A DNA stretch of 64,000 bases from Elysia chlorotica. Taxonomy: Eukaryota; Mollusca; Gastropoda; Plakobranchidae. Shown here piece after piece: positions 52,301 to 59,050 of this stretch. Each line of letters opens with the position of its first letter. Position 1 is the first letter of the stretch. The stretch is from contig RQTK01000011.1 in assembly GCA_003991915.1 (NCBI GenBank), positions 1,240,995 through 1,304,994 of the forward strand, in the 5' to 3' direction. Under the pieces are notes generated by a model. The model saw only the letters and a list, made by a program, of their open reading frames with translations, was not told the DNA's origin and made no database searches. Made by a program: the position numbers and the translations under genes.

Positions 52301-55300
52301 TGCTTTTTAAAGTTCTTTTACGATCCTACATTATATAAAAGCATGTTTTCCTTTTTACAATGTATTTTAAACACGAGAAATATGACAAAATGATACCCAT
52401 TTACCGTACAGACATAGAGTTATGTACTACCGTACCCTTTGCTTTATGAATATACGGTTTTATGACTTAGTGATATAAGCCCATACTACCACCTTTACTG
52501 ATATAAATCTACACAATGTTTTTAAATTTAGATTTTACAGTCAATATATGAAACTTTATATAATTTTTGGAAATTTTTTCGCGAAAAAATAGTTTAATAA
52601 AATACCAATCAACCCTTTTAATTTTGCGGGTGAAAGACATTCACTCACCAGGAGTCTTGCATGCTGGCTTTGGCGCAGGTGCAGGTGCAGGTGCAGGTGC
52701 AGGTGCAGGTGCAGCTTTTGGTACAATGGAAAAAATCAAAAATCAAAATCCGTTTATGAGGGCGATTTGTGTGCAGTGAGTTTCAAACTAAGTTCTTACA
52801 TAAAAGGTTGTGAAGGTATAAAATGGACAAGACAAGAAAGGAGAATGTAATCTTTCTGTTTTATTACATGAAGTAGGCTAAGATGTTTGGTCAAATGTTT
52901 TGTATGGCTTGTGAAAGTTGGACAATAGCAGATGATGTTAGAAAAAGACTTAAAACAATAAACATTGTGTTTTAGAAGAATTCTTAGAGTGTCATGGAAG
53001 GATAAGAGTCCAAATGACGATGAGGCTTGAAAAGATAGACCTTTGATTTAAAAAAGTAAGAAAAGGGCGAATGCAATATGTAGATATCTAAATCAATGTA
53101 AAATTAAAGAACATTTAGCCTTATTTATGTACGGCTGTAGCCTTTGCGTTATGGATTATACATTTTATGATTCAATTGGTATTGGTATAAGCCAATACTT
53201 TCACTTTAACTGATATAAATCTACAGAATGTTTGTACATTCAGCTTTTAGTGTTGTAATGTCTTATAATGCTATATTTATTGGTAAAGCTATATCAATCC
53301 TCTTAATTTTTTTTTTTATTTTTTTTTTGGAGGGGGGAGGGGGGGGATTCACTCACCCTGCTTCCTACATGCTGGCTTTGGCGCAGGTGCAGGTCTTCGT
53401 TCTACGAGGGTAAAACATATTTTAATGAAAGATAAATCAACCCTCTTAATTTTGGGGGAAATGGGATTCACTCACCCTGCTTCCTACATGCTGGCTTTGG
53501 TGCAGGTGCAGGTCTTCGTTCTACGGGAAAAAAATCATTATAACGTTCATGAATACGATTTTTAGCAGTGAGTCTACAAACTAGGCTCATACATTGAGGT
53601 TTTTGAAGTGATAAGGTGGGACAAGACAAATTGGTCGAATTTAATCTTACGGTTTTTACATGAAGTATGCTAAGATGTTTGGTCAAATCTTTTGAATGGT
53701 TGTAAAAGTTGTACAATAGCCTTATGATGTCAGGAAAATACTTAAAGCAACAAAAAATTAATGCGTTTCTATGATAATTCTAAGAATACCATAGAAGGAT
53801 ACGTGTTAAAATGACAATGAAACTAGAATAGAGAGATCTTTCATTAAAAAGAAGTAAGATAAAGACAAATAGAACTTGTTAACATTTGAATCGATGCAAA
53901 AGTGTATAACATAAAGCTTAAATTACAAAAAAATGGTGAAAGAAGGAAAGGTCGACAAAGAATACCCTACATAGATAGCCTAAACAGATGGACAACCAAT
54001 AAAGATAGGAAAATATAGACTTGTTAAAGTCTGAACAAAGAGATGAAGGGCAAGATAATGATCATTCGTGTCTGCTCTAGATCTGGTACTTTGATAAATA
54101 ATGAATGCTCAGATGTATTTGATGTGTTTTTAGATTCTATTACGATCCTGCATTATTTGAAACAATGCTGTCCTTGATGCAATGTAATTCAACCACGAGA
54201 AAATGAAAAATGCTACCCATTACCGTACAGATATAGGACTGTACCCTTTGCGTTATGGGTATACGTTTTTATTACCAATATACGAGTATATCAGCCAATA
54301 TTAACACTTTTACTGATATAAATCTACAGAATATTTGTAAATTCATATTTCGGAGTTGTAATATGTCATAGGCTATATTAATTGGTAGTTTTGGGATAAA
54401 ACATATTTTAATAACACCTAAATCAACCAACTTAATTTTTGGGGGAATGAGATTCACTCACCCTGCTTCCTACATGCTGGCTTTGGCGCAGGTGCAGGTC
54501 TTGGTACTACGGAAAACAATCATTATAACGTTTATGAGCACGGCAGTGAGTCTACAAACAAGGCTCTGATATAGACATTTTTGAAGTGATAAAATGGAAC
54601 AAGAGAATTTGGGCGAATTTAATCTTAGAGTTTTTTACATGATGTATGCCAAGATGTGTTGGTGAAATCTTTTGAATATTTTCTGAAAGTTGGACAATAG
54701 CCGATGGTGTCAGAAAAGACTTAAAGCAACAGAAATGTTTTTATAGAACAATTTAAGATGCCATGAAAGGATAAGACGAGGCTAGAATAGATAAATCTTT
54801 GATTTTTAAAAAAAATAGAAAAAGGCATATGAAATTTTTAGATAAATGGCGGGATATGACCATCCATGTCTGCTCTAGATCCGGTACTTGATAAAAGAAT
54901 GAATGCTAAGATGTATTTAACGAGATTTTAAGTTCTGTTACGATCCTACATTATTTGAAAGCATGTTTTACTTGTTACAATGTATTTGAACCCTCTTGTA
55001 TTTTAGGGGAAAGGGATTCACTCACCTTGCTTGTTGCATGCTGGTTTTGGTGCAGGTGGAGCGCTTGATACTGCGAAAAGAATCATTACAACGTTTATAA
55101 ACATAATTTTGGTGCACTGATATTTTTTATTATGTCCTTACGTAACATTTGATAAAATGAGACACTTTAGTTCCCGTTCATTAAATGCTTTTGATATTCA
55201 TCGATACTGTCCTAAAATAATATACAATTAATAATAGACAATACGTGCTCGGTTTCCTGAATAGCGTAGGGTACTGATGTTAGTGTATGAAGAAAGTTTT

Positions 55301-57634
55301 GCATGTGAGAAATAAGAACAGCGCTTTAATTTGTTTTTAGCCACCGAGTGTAATGGTTAAGTTCTTCTTTTATTATATCTGAATACATAGTGATATAAGA
55401 GAGTACAACCATTTCATCTTGTCATAAATCATATTCAGTGTTTGTGAAGTTACACTTTGAGTGTTATACACACGATCTATTGATACAAAAAGTATGCTGA
55501 AAATTTTTGTTTGCAATCTTAAGCCCCAATGGGATGTTTTTATCTTTGAAACAATTTTTACATGTCATATTAATCGTCTTACAATATCTTTTTGAACACG
55601 AATGATAGAACGAGACAACCCCTATTCTGTTGTACCCTCTTGCGTTGTGGGTTTATTTTATTCATGCATATATTCCGAGGGGATGGGATGGGGAAGGGAT
55701 TCGCTTACCAGGTATTCTACATGCTGGCTTTGGAGTTCTTGCTCCTGCGGAAAAAAATCATTACAACGTTTATGAACATGATTTACTTACTTCATCTGGA
55801 AAAATAAAATCATTTTGCTGCGTAAAAAATGGTTTTTATTGTTTTTAAAAAAGCTATATCTTGCATTATTTTCGATTTGTTTACTTAAAGTTATGCTTAA
55901 AAATTAATGACAAGTTTCTTTCAAAGCTTTCAAAATTGATTTTCTTCATGAAAATGGAACCGCTCAAACCATTTAAAATCACCCTTAGCCTTTGATACAG
56001 CTTCTCAATCAGAATTTAATTATATATATCTAAAAAAAACTAGGATTTTAGCCTTTGATATAATTGAGCTATCAATGAAATTTTGGGCCATACTGGGTTT
56101 TTTTTTTTTAAAGAATCTATACTTATCAGGCTTACAAAAATATATGTTGGGTGCGCATTAATTACTGCGGGAAGAATGTTTTAGCGGTTAGAACATAGGT
56201 AATGCTTAAAATATTTTTATATTGTCATAAAATATGGAGTTGAGACAATACTGATAATATTATTATCTTATGTTTCATTCAGTATGTCTAAATGTCTTTT
56301 GTGCATGTCATTACAATATAATTTACACTACGAAATCCATGACAAAACGCAGTATATCCTCTTTTAAAAATTGTCTGCTCAGCATTGACACTAGTTAATC
56401 GTATAATTTGTTAGACTAATAGATTACCTTTAAGCTTCATGAAAAGAATATCAAGATCTAAAAAACAAAATAACCCTGTAATATTTTCATTTCATCTCAT
56501 TTTTTAATGTTACATAGATGACGGAGAAACTCCACCTAAAAATGCAACATTTTTCCATGCTGGCTTTGGTGCGGCTTTTGATGTGATAGAAGAGACAACT
56601 GGTCTGAGCTTTAGTTTTTATATGCGCTGAATGTCATCGCTGAATTCTTCCTATATTTTAATGACTTCAAAAAAGACTATAGCATAAAATATCGAGATTC
56701 TAGAAAGGCACTCCAATAACTGCAAGCACTGTAAAAGTGAAAACACTTAAAAAAATGAAAGCGCTCCAATAATTAAAAGCACCTTAATAACCACAAGCAC
56801 TCCATTAGGTGCAACCACTTTAATTTTAACAACTGCGATCACCCCAATAAGCAATCCGATAATGACAAGAACTTTAATGATTGCAGGCACTCCTGTCCAA
56901 GAACGACGCTACACCCAACTTCAAAGCAATTTGTAACAATTATGAAGAATCACAATGTTTCGTTACAAGTTATTTAATTTGATACAGTAAATTTGCAAGG
57001 CTTTAAGTTACCGAAATTATAGTTGTTATTGTCACTAAGATGGTACTATTTGGTCTCGGACGGTGTTGTTCTTGTATGTAGAAATGTACTGGTGATTTAG
57101 GTTACAGACAGTCTTCACAGAGGAACTCCGACTGTGATTTTGGCAAACATGTTGCCTTTTATTGTTGACACCCAGGTTCTTTTACAGAAATTATATAGTA
57201 TACTGTATGAAGCAGCCAAATGATGGTTATGACTATTTCTCCTTTTATGATTTTGAGAAAAATATGGAAATGAATTTCTAATGTAAATGAAATGTATCGA
57301 GTTTGAAACGATGTGTTCTGATTGATTTGGTTCCCATTCATTACAAATTATGTTTTATGCATAATCATTGAAAATAAAGTCTAAAATGCCAGCAGAAACT
57401 ACTGGGTGACCAAAATCATACCTGCGCTACATTATGTTCCTATTCATTACTTATCATGTTATTCATAAGTTGTTTTTTTCTTTTGTTGTTGTTTTCTTTT
57501 TTTTTAAAGAAAAACTCTAATAGACTAGCATTTTGAGTGGCCAAAATCATACCTTTGCCACATTGTTTGGGCTCGGCAGCTGTGCAGGCTACAGCCACCA
57601 AAAAGACGGCGATGGCAACCACTGGGAACTTCAT
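25386..57634 (-). CDS. secreted Lys/Pro/Ala-rich repeat protein encoded by about 41 phase-1 mini-exons
   Basis: I do not recognise a named family. From a signal-peptide exon at 57634-57553 the minus strand carries a long series of short exons. Each has AG and GT borders, and all that I could delimit have lengths divisible by three and phase 1 at both ends. Typical exons hold a low-complexity repeat and a single Cys in a KP-[AVI]-C-[KR] or K-C-[GAP]-P context. Repeat types run in order: Ala-Pro, x-Lys-Pro (mostly GKP), then (A/V)PKK pentads, then short Cys exons. Joining all intact exons gives roughly 1,640 residues, very basic and almost without aromatic residues after the signal peptide. Only one signal-peptide exon and one plausible end are visible, favouring one gene, although internal promoters cannot be excluded. 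Extracellular structural, mucus or adhesive roles are inference from composition. The end is either TAA at 26260 or, by splicing, TGA at 25386. Confidence 0.72.
26260..26306 (-). CDS. candidate terminal exon ETKESNWTMTQDHFE-stop
   Basis: Acceptor GTATTGCAG, then a non-repetitive acidic peptide in phase 1 ending GAG TAA. The stop overlaps a perfect donor (GA|GTAAGT, exon 26264-26306). If spliced, the phase changes to 2 and the next acceptor at 25399 would add KKL and a TGA. Confidence 0.6.
26650..26682 (-). CDS. exon GQSRGSPRRKC
   Basis: Eleven codons, acceptor TCTCCTGTAG, donor GTAAGT, phase 1-1. Basic, one Cys, no Lys-Pro repeat; a distinct penultimate exon. Confidence 0.65.
27135..27198. 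repeat. perfect-stem hairpin candidate
   Basis: 22-base arms CGTAGCCTTCGTCTCGTCGTAA and TTACGACGAGACGTTAGCTACG are complementary except at two positions, around a 20-base loop. Lies in an intron of the mini-exon gene. Could be a small transposon relic or a structured RNA; nothing else supports a function. Confidence 0.55.
27352..27387 (-). CDS. exon EPARQCAPKRAQ
   Basis: Twelve codons, acceptor TTTTTACAG, donor GTAAGT, phase 1-1. Confidence 0.75.
27543..27581 (-). CDS. exon GPVRNCAPKKPAY
   Basis: Thirteen codons, acceptor TTTTTTACAG, donor GTAAGC, phase 1-1. Confidence 0.75.
28338..28375 (-). pseudogene. dead Cys exon
   Basis: Aligns with APVRKCAPKRVAP of 28852-28890 but is 38 bases long instead of 39 (a frameshift before the Cys), and its donor GTAAGT is TTAAGT. 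Probably skipped or aberrantly spliced. Confidence 0.75.
28405..28443 (-). CDS. exon GPVRHWAPKKPAY
   Basis: Thirteen codons, acceptor TTTTTACAG, donor GTAAGC, phase 1-1. The Cys of its sister at 27.5 kb is Trp here. Confidence 0.65.
28852..28890 (-). CDS. exon APVRKCAPKRVAP
   Basis: Thirteen codons, acceptor TTTGCAG, donor GTAAGT, phase 1-1. Confidence 0.75.
29259..29300 (-). CDS. exon EPQPKRACPPPHKP
   Basis: Fourteen codons; duplicate of 30266-30307 with Pro to His. Phase 1-1. About 200 bases of surrounding intron are also shared. Confidence 0.75.
29689..29727 (-). CDS. exon GPAQKCPPKRVAP
   Basis: Thirteen codons, acceptor TTTTTTTAG, donor GTAAGT, phase 1-1. Confidence 0.75.
30266..30307 (-). 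CDS. exon EPQPKRACPPPPKP
   Basis: Fourteen codons, acceptor TTGTTTCAG, donor GTAGGT, phase 1-1. Confidence 0.75.
30904..31032 (-). CDS. 43-codon APKK/APKP exon
   Basis: ERIFKCGPPIMAPKTVAPKK start, seven further pentads, donor GTATGT, phase 1-1. Confidence 0.8.
31405..31473 (-). CDS. 23-codon exon ERVYKCGPPITPPPTVAPKK
   Basis: Near-identical duplicate of 31687-31755 (Thr to Pro). Phase 1-1, donor GTACGT. Confidence 0.8.
31687..31755 (-). CDS. 23-codon exon ERVYKCGPPITPPTTVAPKK
   Basis: One Cys, a single pentad, then VTP. Acceptor TTTTGCAG, donor GTACGT, phase 1-1. Confidence 0.8.
32144..32497 (-). CDS. 118-codon APKP/APKT exon
   Basis: ERVFKCGPPKMAPKTVAPKP start, pentads mostly VAPKP with some VAPKK, donor GTACGT, phase 1-1. 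One Cys near the start. Confidence 0.82.
32838..33116 (-). CDS. 93-codon APKK/APKT exon
   Basis: EPVQKCGPQRVAPKRVPPKN start, then APKKVAPKTV pentads, donor GTAAGT, phase 1-1. One Cys near the start. Confidence 0.82.
33456..34394 (-). CDS. 313-codon APKK pentad exon
   Basis: Begins EPVRKFAPKKAAPKKVAPKK after TTTTGCAG and ends KKVAP at GTAAGT. 939 bases, phase 1-1. About sixty pentads APKK(V/E/N/T/K), coded by a 15-base minisatellite (TTTCTTTGGTGCTAC on the plus strand). Because 15 is a multiple of three, several frames stay open on both strands; splice borders, phase and flanking residues select this one. No Cys. Repeat number is prone to change and to misassembly. Confidence 0.82.
34956..34974 (-). 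pseudogene. decayed GRKP exon
   Basis: GRKPQG between an AG and GTAAGT resembles the end of the 35.4 kb exon, but only 19 bases remain and phase is broken. Confidence 0.5.
35362..35421 (-). CDS. exon AEPPKQTCPYAGRKPTPLKP
   Basis: Twenty codons, acceptor TTTCAACAG, donor GTAAGT, phase 1-1. Paralogue of 39408-39467 (TCPNAGRKPTP). Confidence 0.78.
35680..35980 (+). mobile_element. LINE ORF2 C-terminal fragment
   Basis: Plus-strand frame with TSLAQRLRTAQRAMGKINML matches the same region as the 39.9 kb fragment. The sequence before it also aligns between the two places, so exon and LINE piece were copied together. Confidence 0.65.
36120..36735 (-). mobile_element. degraded LINE reverse transcriptase
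   Basis: Minus strand reads EFRKGRRTEDQITFTSQSIE and VVVWVDVEKAFDRV, followed after frame breaks by ALCADDPVLWAAEEY. These are the FRKGRST, VDLSKAFD and YADD regions of non-LTR reverse transcriptases. Frameshifted and inactive. Confidence 0.8.
37040..37216 (-). CDS. GKP exon, 59 codons
   Basis: Duplicate of 38350-38526 with the same borders. The open frame continues into the intron on both sides (LPFDPLLG upstream), but TTTCTAG and GTAAAC fit the array's splice pattern and phase. Confidence 0.8.
37679..37864 (-). CDS. GKP exon, 62 codons, one Cys
   Basis: GKPEKPACGHPNKPEKPGKP start, PRAQEKTKKPGKPEKP end. Phase 1-1, donor GTGATA, which is weak. Confidence 0.75.
38350..38526 (-). CDS. GKP exon, 59 codons
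   Basis: GKPVKPLSRRPVKPGKPEKP start, PRAQEKSKKPGKSVKP near the end. Acceptor TTTCTAG, donor GTAAAC, phase 1-1. Nearly identical to 37040-37216, 1,310 bases away. Confidence 0.8.
38948..39133 (-). CDS. GKP exon, 62 codons
   Basis: Starts ENPGKPENGNPKQPEKP, contains PRAQEKTKKPGKPEKP near the end. Acceptor CTCTAAAG, phase 1-1. Same length as its paralogue at 37.7 kb but lacks that exon's Cys. Confidence 0.78.
39408..39467 (-). CDS. exon AVPSKPTCPNAGRKPTPPKT
   Basis: Twenty codons, acceptor TTTTTACACAG, donor GTAAGT, phase 1-1. Paralogue of the 35.4 kb exon. Confidence 0.78.
39780..40140 (+). mobile_element. LINE ORF2 C-terminal fragment
   Basis: Plus strand reads LAQRLRNAQRAMEK and later KRFTDWQQRNER and DIEWIREAQ, with frameshifts. 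These match the conserved tail of non-LTR reverse transcriptases (AQRAMER, TDWQPRNGKR, WMREAQDR). It is paired with a similar copy at 35.69-35.97 kb. Confidence 0.65.
40533..40622 (-). CDS. possible exon with KLPKIPKF-type repeat
   Basis: Acceptor TTTTACAG, then GTPKFPHVSKLPKIPKFTKL and PKPPKRLFEN, ending at a weak GTTATT donor. The length of 90 bases keeps phase 1-1. A divergent member of the x-Lys-Pro family; the donor is the weak point. Confidence 0.45.
41307..41384 (-). CDS. GKP exon, 26 codons
   Basis: GKPVKPISRKPVKPGKPG start. Short relative of the 59-codon exons at 38.4 and 37.0 kb (LSRRPVKPGKP). Phase 1-1, donor GTAAAC. Confidence 0.75.
41821..42042 (-). CDS. GKP exon, 74 codons, two Cys
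   Basis: GKPVKPPCRKPCKPGKP start, x-Lys-Pro run, then PRAQEKSKK. Acceptor AATTGTAG, donor GTGAGA, phase 1-1. The paired Cys separate it from neighbours. Confidence 0.75.
42305..42439 (-). CDS. GKP exon, 45 codons
   Basis: x-Lys-Pro repeat beginning GKPVKPENPGKPEKPGKP, acceptor CTTTACTAG, donor GTAAAT, phase 1-1. No Cys. Confidence 0.75.
42855..42962 (-). CDS. hybrid exon: Ala-Pro/Val-Pro repeat fused to RAQEKDKKPGKP
   Basis: Thirty-six codons, phase 1-1. First half VPKAVPVPVPVPAPAPAPG is of the upstream type; second half TPRAQEKDKKPGKPQNP is of the downstream GKP type. It sits exactly between the two blocks. No Cys. Confidence 0.8.
43509..43568 (-). CDS. Ala-Pro exon, 20 codons, Cys replaced by Ser
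   Basis: VPQAAPAPAAPEPKPASKTP. Phase 1-1, donor GTAAGT. Shares the Cys-to-Ser change with the 45.2 kb exon, so the two are sister duplicates. Confidence 0.78.
44413..44475 (-). CDS. Ala-Pro exon, 21 codons
   Basis: VPKDAPAPAPIPAPEPVCKMP. Phase 1-1, donor GTGAGT. Confidence 0.78.
45182..45238 (-). CDS. exon VPQAAPAPAPEPKPASKTP
   Basis: Nineteen codons, phase 1-1. The Cys of the KPxC core is Ser (AGC), and the donor is GTCAGT rather than GTGAGT. Confidence 0.7.
46122..46238 (-). CDS. Ala-Pro exon, 39 codons
   Basis: VPKAAPAPAP start, AP run, then LPLKPICKTA. Phase 1-1, donor GTGAGT. Confidence 0.8.
47162..47261 (-). pseudogene. Ala-Pro exon broken by a deletion
   Basis: The KPICKTA end and donor GTGAGT are intact, but the AP run stops at 47261. 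It joins directly to 'ACAGGTGGGCAACC', sequence that elsewhere lies inside the intron LINE fragment (49.43 kb). The start of the exon and its acceptor are gone, so it is probably skipped. Confidence 0.8.
47570..47650 (-). CDS. Ala-Pro exon, 27 codons
   Basis: VPKAAPAPAAAPVPAPAL then EPKPICKTA. Phase 1-1, donor GTGAGT. Confidence 0.8.
48196..48312 (-). CDS. Ala-Pro exon, 39 codons
   Basis: Same plan as the 48.9 and 49.7 kb exons with a different number of AP dipeptides. Phase 1-1, donor GTGAGT. Confidence 0.8.
48860..48970 (-). CDS. Ala-Pro exon, 37 codons
   Basis: VPKAAP, AP run, VLDLKPICKTA. Phase 1-1. Flanking introns are nearly identical to those of the neighbouring exons, so it is a recent unit duplicate. 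Confidence 0.8.
49733..49861 (-). CDS. Ala-Pro exon, 43 codons
   Basis: Longest Ala-Pro exon: VPKAAP, AP run, then VLDLKPICKTA. Phase 1-1, donor GTGAGT. Confidence 0.8.
50792..50896 (-). CDS. Ala-Pro exon, 35 codons
   Basis: VPKAAPAPASAP start, long AP run, ends TPVCKMP. Phase 1-1, donor GTAAGT. The run is coded by 6-base GGTGCA units on the plus strand with occasional GGTGCC. Confidence 0.8.
51648..51698 (-). CDS. exon VPKAAPAPAPKPACKAP
   Basis: Seventeen codons, phase 1-1, acceptor GCGTAG, donor GTGAGT. Confidence 0.8.
52649..52723 (-). CDS. Ala-Pro exon with altered acceptor
   Basis: Runs of AP followed by KPACKTP, phase 1-1, donor GTGAGT. The usual AG before TACCAAAAG is TTG here. The next AG, inside the exon after CCAAAAG, keeps frame and would trim three codons (exon 52649-52714). 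Confidence 0.65.
53357..53401 (-). CDS. exon ERRPAPAPKPACRKQ (copy 2)
   Basis: Fifteen codons, phase 1-1. Differs from copy 1 by a synonymous change and is separated from it by an intron of only 74 bases, so it is a recent tandem duplicate. An intron this short may hamper splicing between the two. Confidence 0.75.
53476..53520 (-). CDS. exon ERRPAPAPKPACRKQ (copy 1)
   Basis: Fifteen codons, phase 1-1, donor GTGAGT. Encodes the same peptide as the exon 74 bases further along the transcript. Confidence 0.8.
54462..54506 (-). CDS. exon VPRPAPAPKPACRKQ
   Basis: Fifteen codons, phase 1-1, acceptor CCGTAG and donor GTGAGT. Confidence 0.8.
55026..55070 (-). CDS. exon VSSAPPAPKPACNKQ
   Basis: Fifteen codons, phase 1-1, acceptor TTCGCAG and donor GTGAGT. 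Confidence 0.78.
55709..55744 (-). CDS. exon GARTPKPACRIP
   Basis: Twelve codons between TTTTTTTCCGCAG and GTAAGC, phase 1-1. Shortest form of the Ala-Pro type, keeping the KPAC core without an AP run. Confidence 0.75.
56541..56580 (-). pseudogene. decayed Ala-Pro exon
   Basis: Minus strand reads AAPKPAWKN, matching the APKPAC core of neighbouring exons with Cys replaced by Trp. The donor is weak and the acceptor is not in the usual position. Confidence 0.55.
57365..57435 (-). pseudogene. decayed duplicate of exon 1 donor region
   Basis: CCAAAATCATACC (57417-57429 region) repeats the exon-1 donor neighbourhood, within a tandem copy of the adjoining intron ('TTCCCATTCATTAC' versus 'TTCCTATTCATTAC'). 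The upstream minus-strand sequence has a TAG in the expected frame and no signal-peptide coding, so it is a relic. Confidence 0.55.
57553..57634 (-). CDS. exon 1: signal peptide
   Basis: Encodes MKFPVVAIAVFLVAVACTAA, a classic signal peptide (Lys, hydrophobic core, small residues), then EPKQCGK and a GTATGA donor in phase 1. Cleavage is likely after TAA or nearby. The first Cys of the mature protein sits in this exon. The initiator has a good context (ACCATGA). Confidence 0.85.
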
Positions 57635-57772
57635 GGTTGATCTGTGCGAAACTGTAAGTGTCTAATACCACAATCAGACACTTTTCAACATTTCCTGGCT
57701 TGCTTTACAAAAGATACGATGCTAGGCAAGAGAGAAGGTTTGCCTGCCTTGATAAGAATGCCAGTGTGCTGG

Positions 57773-57781
57773 CTTTTTATA
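57773..57781 (-). promoter_or_regulatory. TATA box of the mini-exon gene
   Basis: Minus-strand TATAAAAAG lies 139-147 bases upstream of the start codon. Initiation 25-30 bases downstream would leave a 5' leader of roughly 110 bases. A strong TATA box is common in highly expressed, tissue-restricted secretory genes. Confidence 0.6.
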
Positions 57782-57881
57782 AACTCATATTGTTGACACA
57801 ATATTCGATATTTTCATTTCAGACCATCTGTTCAAGCCAAACAGATTTAAATGATTTATACAGACCATGACGAAGTCAGAC

Positions 57882-58170
57882 CAACTCTTTCTGTTTGAAC
57901 TGCTGGGGCGAGAACTATTTTGATATTGGAGAAAATGTTGAAAAATTTACTTTTATGAACCGAGAGATAAACAATAAATTTTTTATTTTGATAGCGGCTG
58001 AGAACGTAAAGGAATGGGCTCTAAAAATGCTGCGAATGCAAAATTCTTCAGTACGGTTTTCTTAGCCAAATTGTTTACATATTTTAGAAGAAAAAAAAAC
58101 ATCCATGTTCTAAGGACAAACACAAACATTTTTTTACATTATATTTCTGAATCTAACATCGTAATTGACG
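57882..58170. other. upstream intergenic, no gene recognised
   Basis: AT-rich sequence upstream of the mini-exon gene promoter; nothing recognised. Confidence 0.5.
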
Positions 58171-58309
58171 ACTGCTAGTCTAGTAAATTTTTGTCTTTGC
58201 TGTTGTTGTTGGTGTTGTTGTTGGTAGTGTTGTGGTAGTGGTTGTTGTTGTTGTTGCTTTTCTTCTCCTTGATACATTGTTTTTTTTGACTGAAATTCAT
58301 ACTCCACTC

Positions 58310-59050
58310 GTTACAAAATTGTTCAAGTTGGTCCATTTTACGTTGCATATCGTTTACATTGCCAGATACATAAGTTATAATAAGTGAAGCATACATAATT
58401 CAGTTTCATTTTGACCAATGTCAGTAACTTCCAAGTACATTGTGGAAAGTAATTTAGACAAAATACAATCCTGGTTTACACAAGTCATACATTGAAAAAA
58501 GTATGTAATGCTTGACTTATTCACATGAACACACACTTTACATGCGTGTATATTGATATCTTTCAACTATTTTCATTCCAGACCATGTTTATTTAGAGAA
58601 CATACTAAAGTTGTTGTTTTTTCTGTCAACACTCTCAAATCCTTTAAAACGTCTCACAAACAGGATAAAATGCCCAATCGTTTAGATTTGTATTTCTGAA
58701 TGAGTGCTTGCAGGCATAAATATTATCAACTTTTGCATAACCTTAGCTGAATCCTGCCTTTGACACTGGTTGAAGCGAAAGCCCTACGCCTTTTGTGTAG
58801 GATATAGGAATAGATTGTAGACACAACATTTATTCCAATATATTTATTGACATCAGAAACACATATTCTCTTATGTAAGGGATAGATCAAGACCTTAGAC
58901 CATTCCACTGGATACTCGCCGGACTCAAGTATGTGGTTGAAGAGAATACACAAGCATTCTCTGAAGGAGAGGTTGCTATTGATGATAAACACTGAGACAA
59001 AGCTGTCTAACCGTGTCGCTTTTCCTTTTTTCAATGTAGGGTTTGACACA
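58310..59050 (-). mobile_element. degraded LINE reverse transcriptase
   Basis: Minus strand from 59049 reads LFNHILESGEYPVEWSKVLI and then NVVSTIYSYILHKRRRAF, the fingers region of a non-LTR reverse transcriptase. At 58400-58310 NVNDMQRKMDQLEQFCNEW matches the region after the YADD box. Intervening parts are missing or frameshifted. Confidence 0.8.

Larger units (their letters stand above)
43116..54910 (+). mobile_element. recurrent LINE ORF2 3'-end fragments in the introns, antisense to the host gene
   Basis: Most Ala-Pro introns hold a diverged plus-strand copy of a non-LTR reverse transcriptase C-terminus. Readable segments are CESWTIADDVRKRLKATEM, RRILRVSWKDKS and VDYLNRWATNKDRT, followed by CSRPGT-like residues and a short 3' tail. 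Approximate copies: 43116-43470, 43690-44090, 44640-44880, 45360-45775, 46390-46810, 47270-47375, 47820-47945, 48465-48625, 49125-49550, 50020-50430, 51055-51290, 51850-52275, 52880-53130, 53675-54115, 54645-54910. All carry stops and frameshifts. Same position and orientation in each unit indicates one old insertion amplified together with the exon. Confidence 0.75.

Noticed and set aside
43000-55000. CRISPR-like array from regularly spaced repeats
   Set aside because: Units are long, diverged, coding and flanked by eukaryotic splice sites; spacers are homologous introns, not unique sequence.
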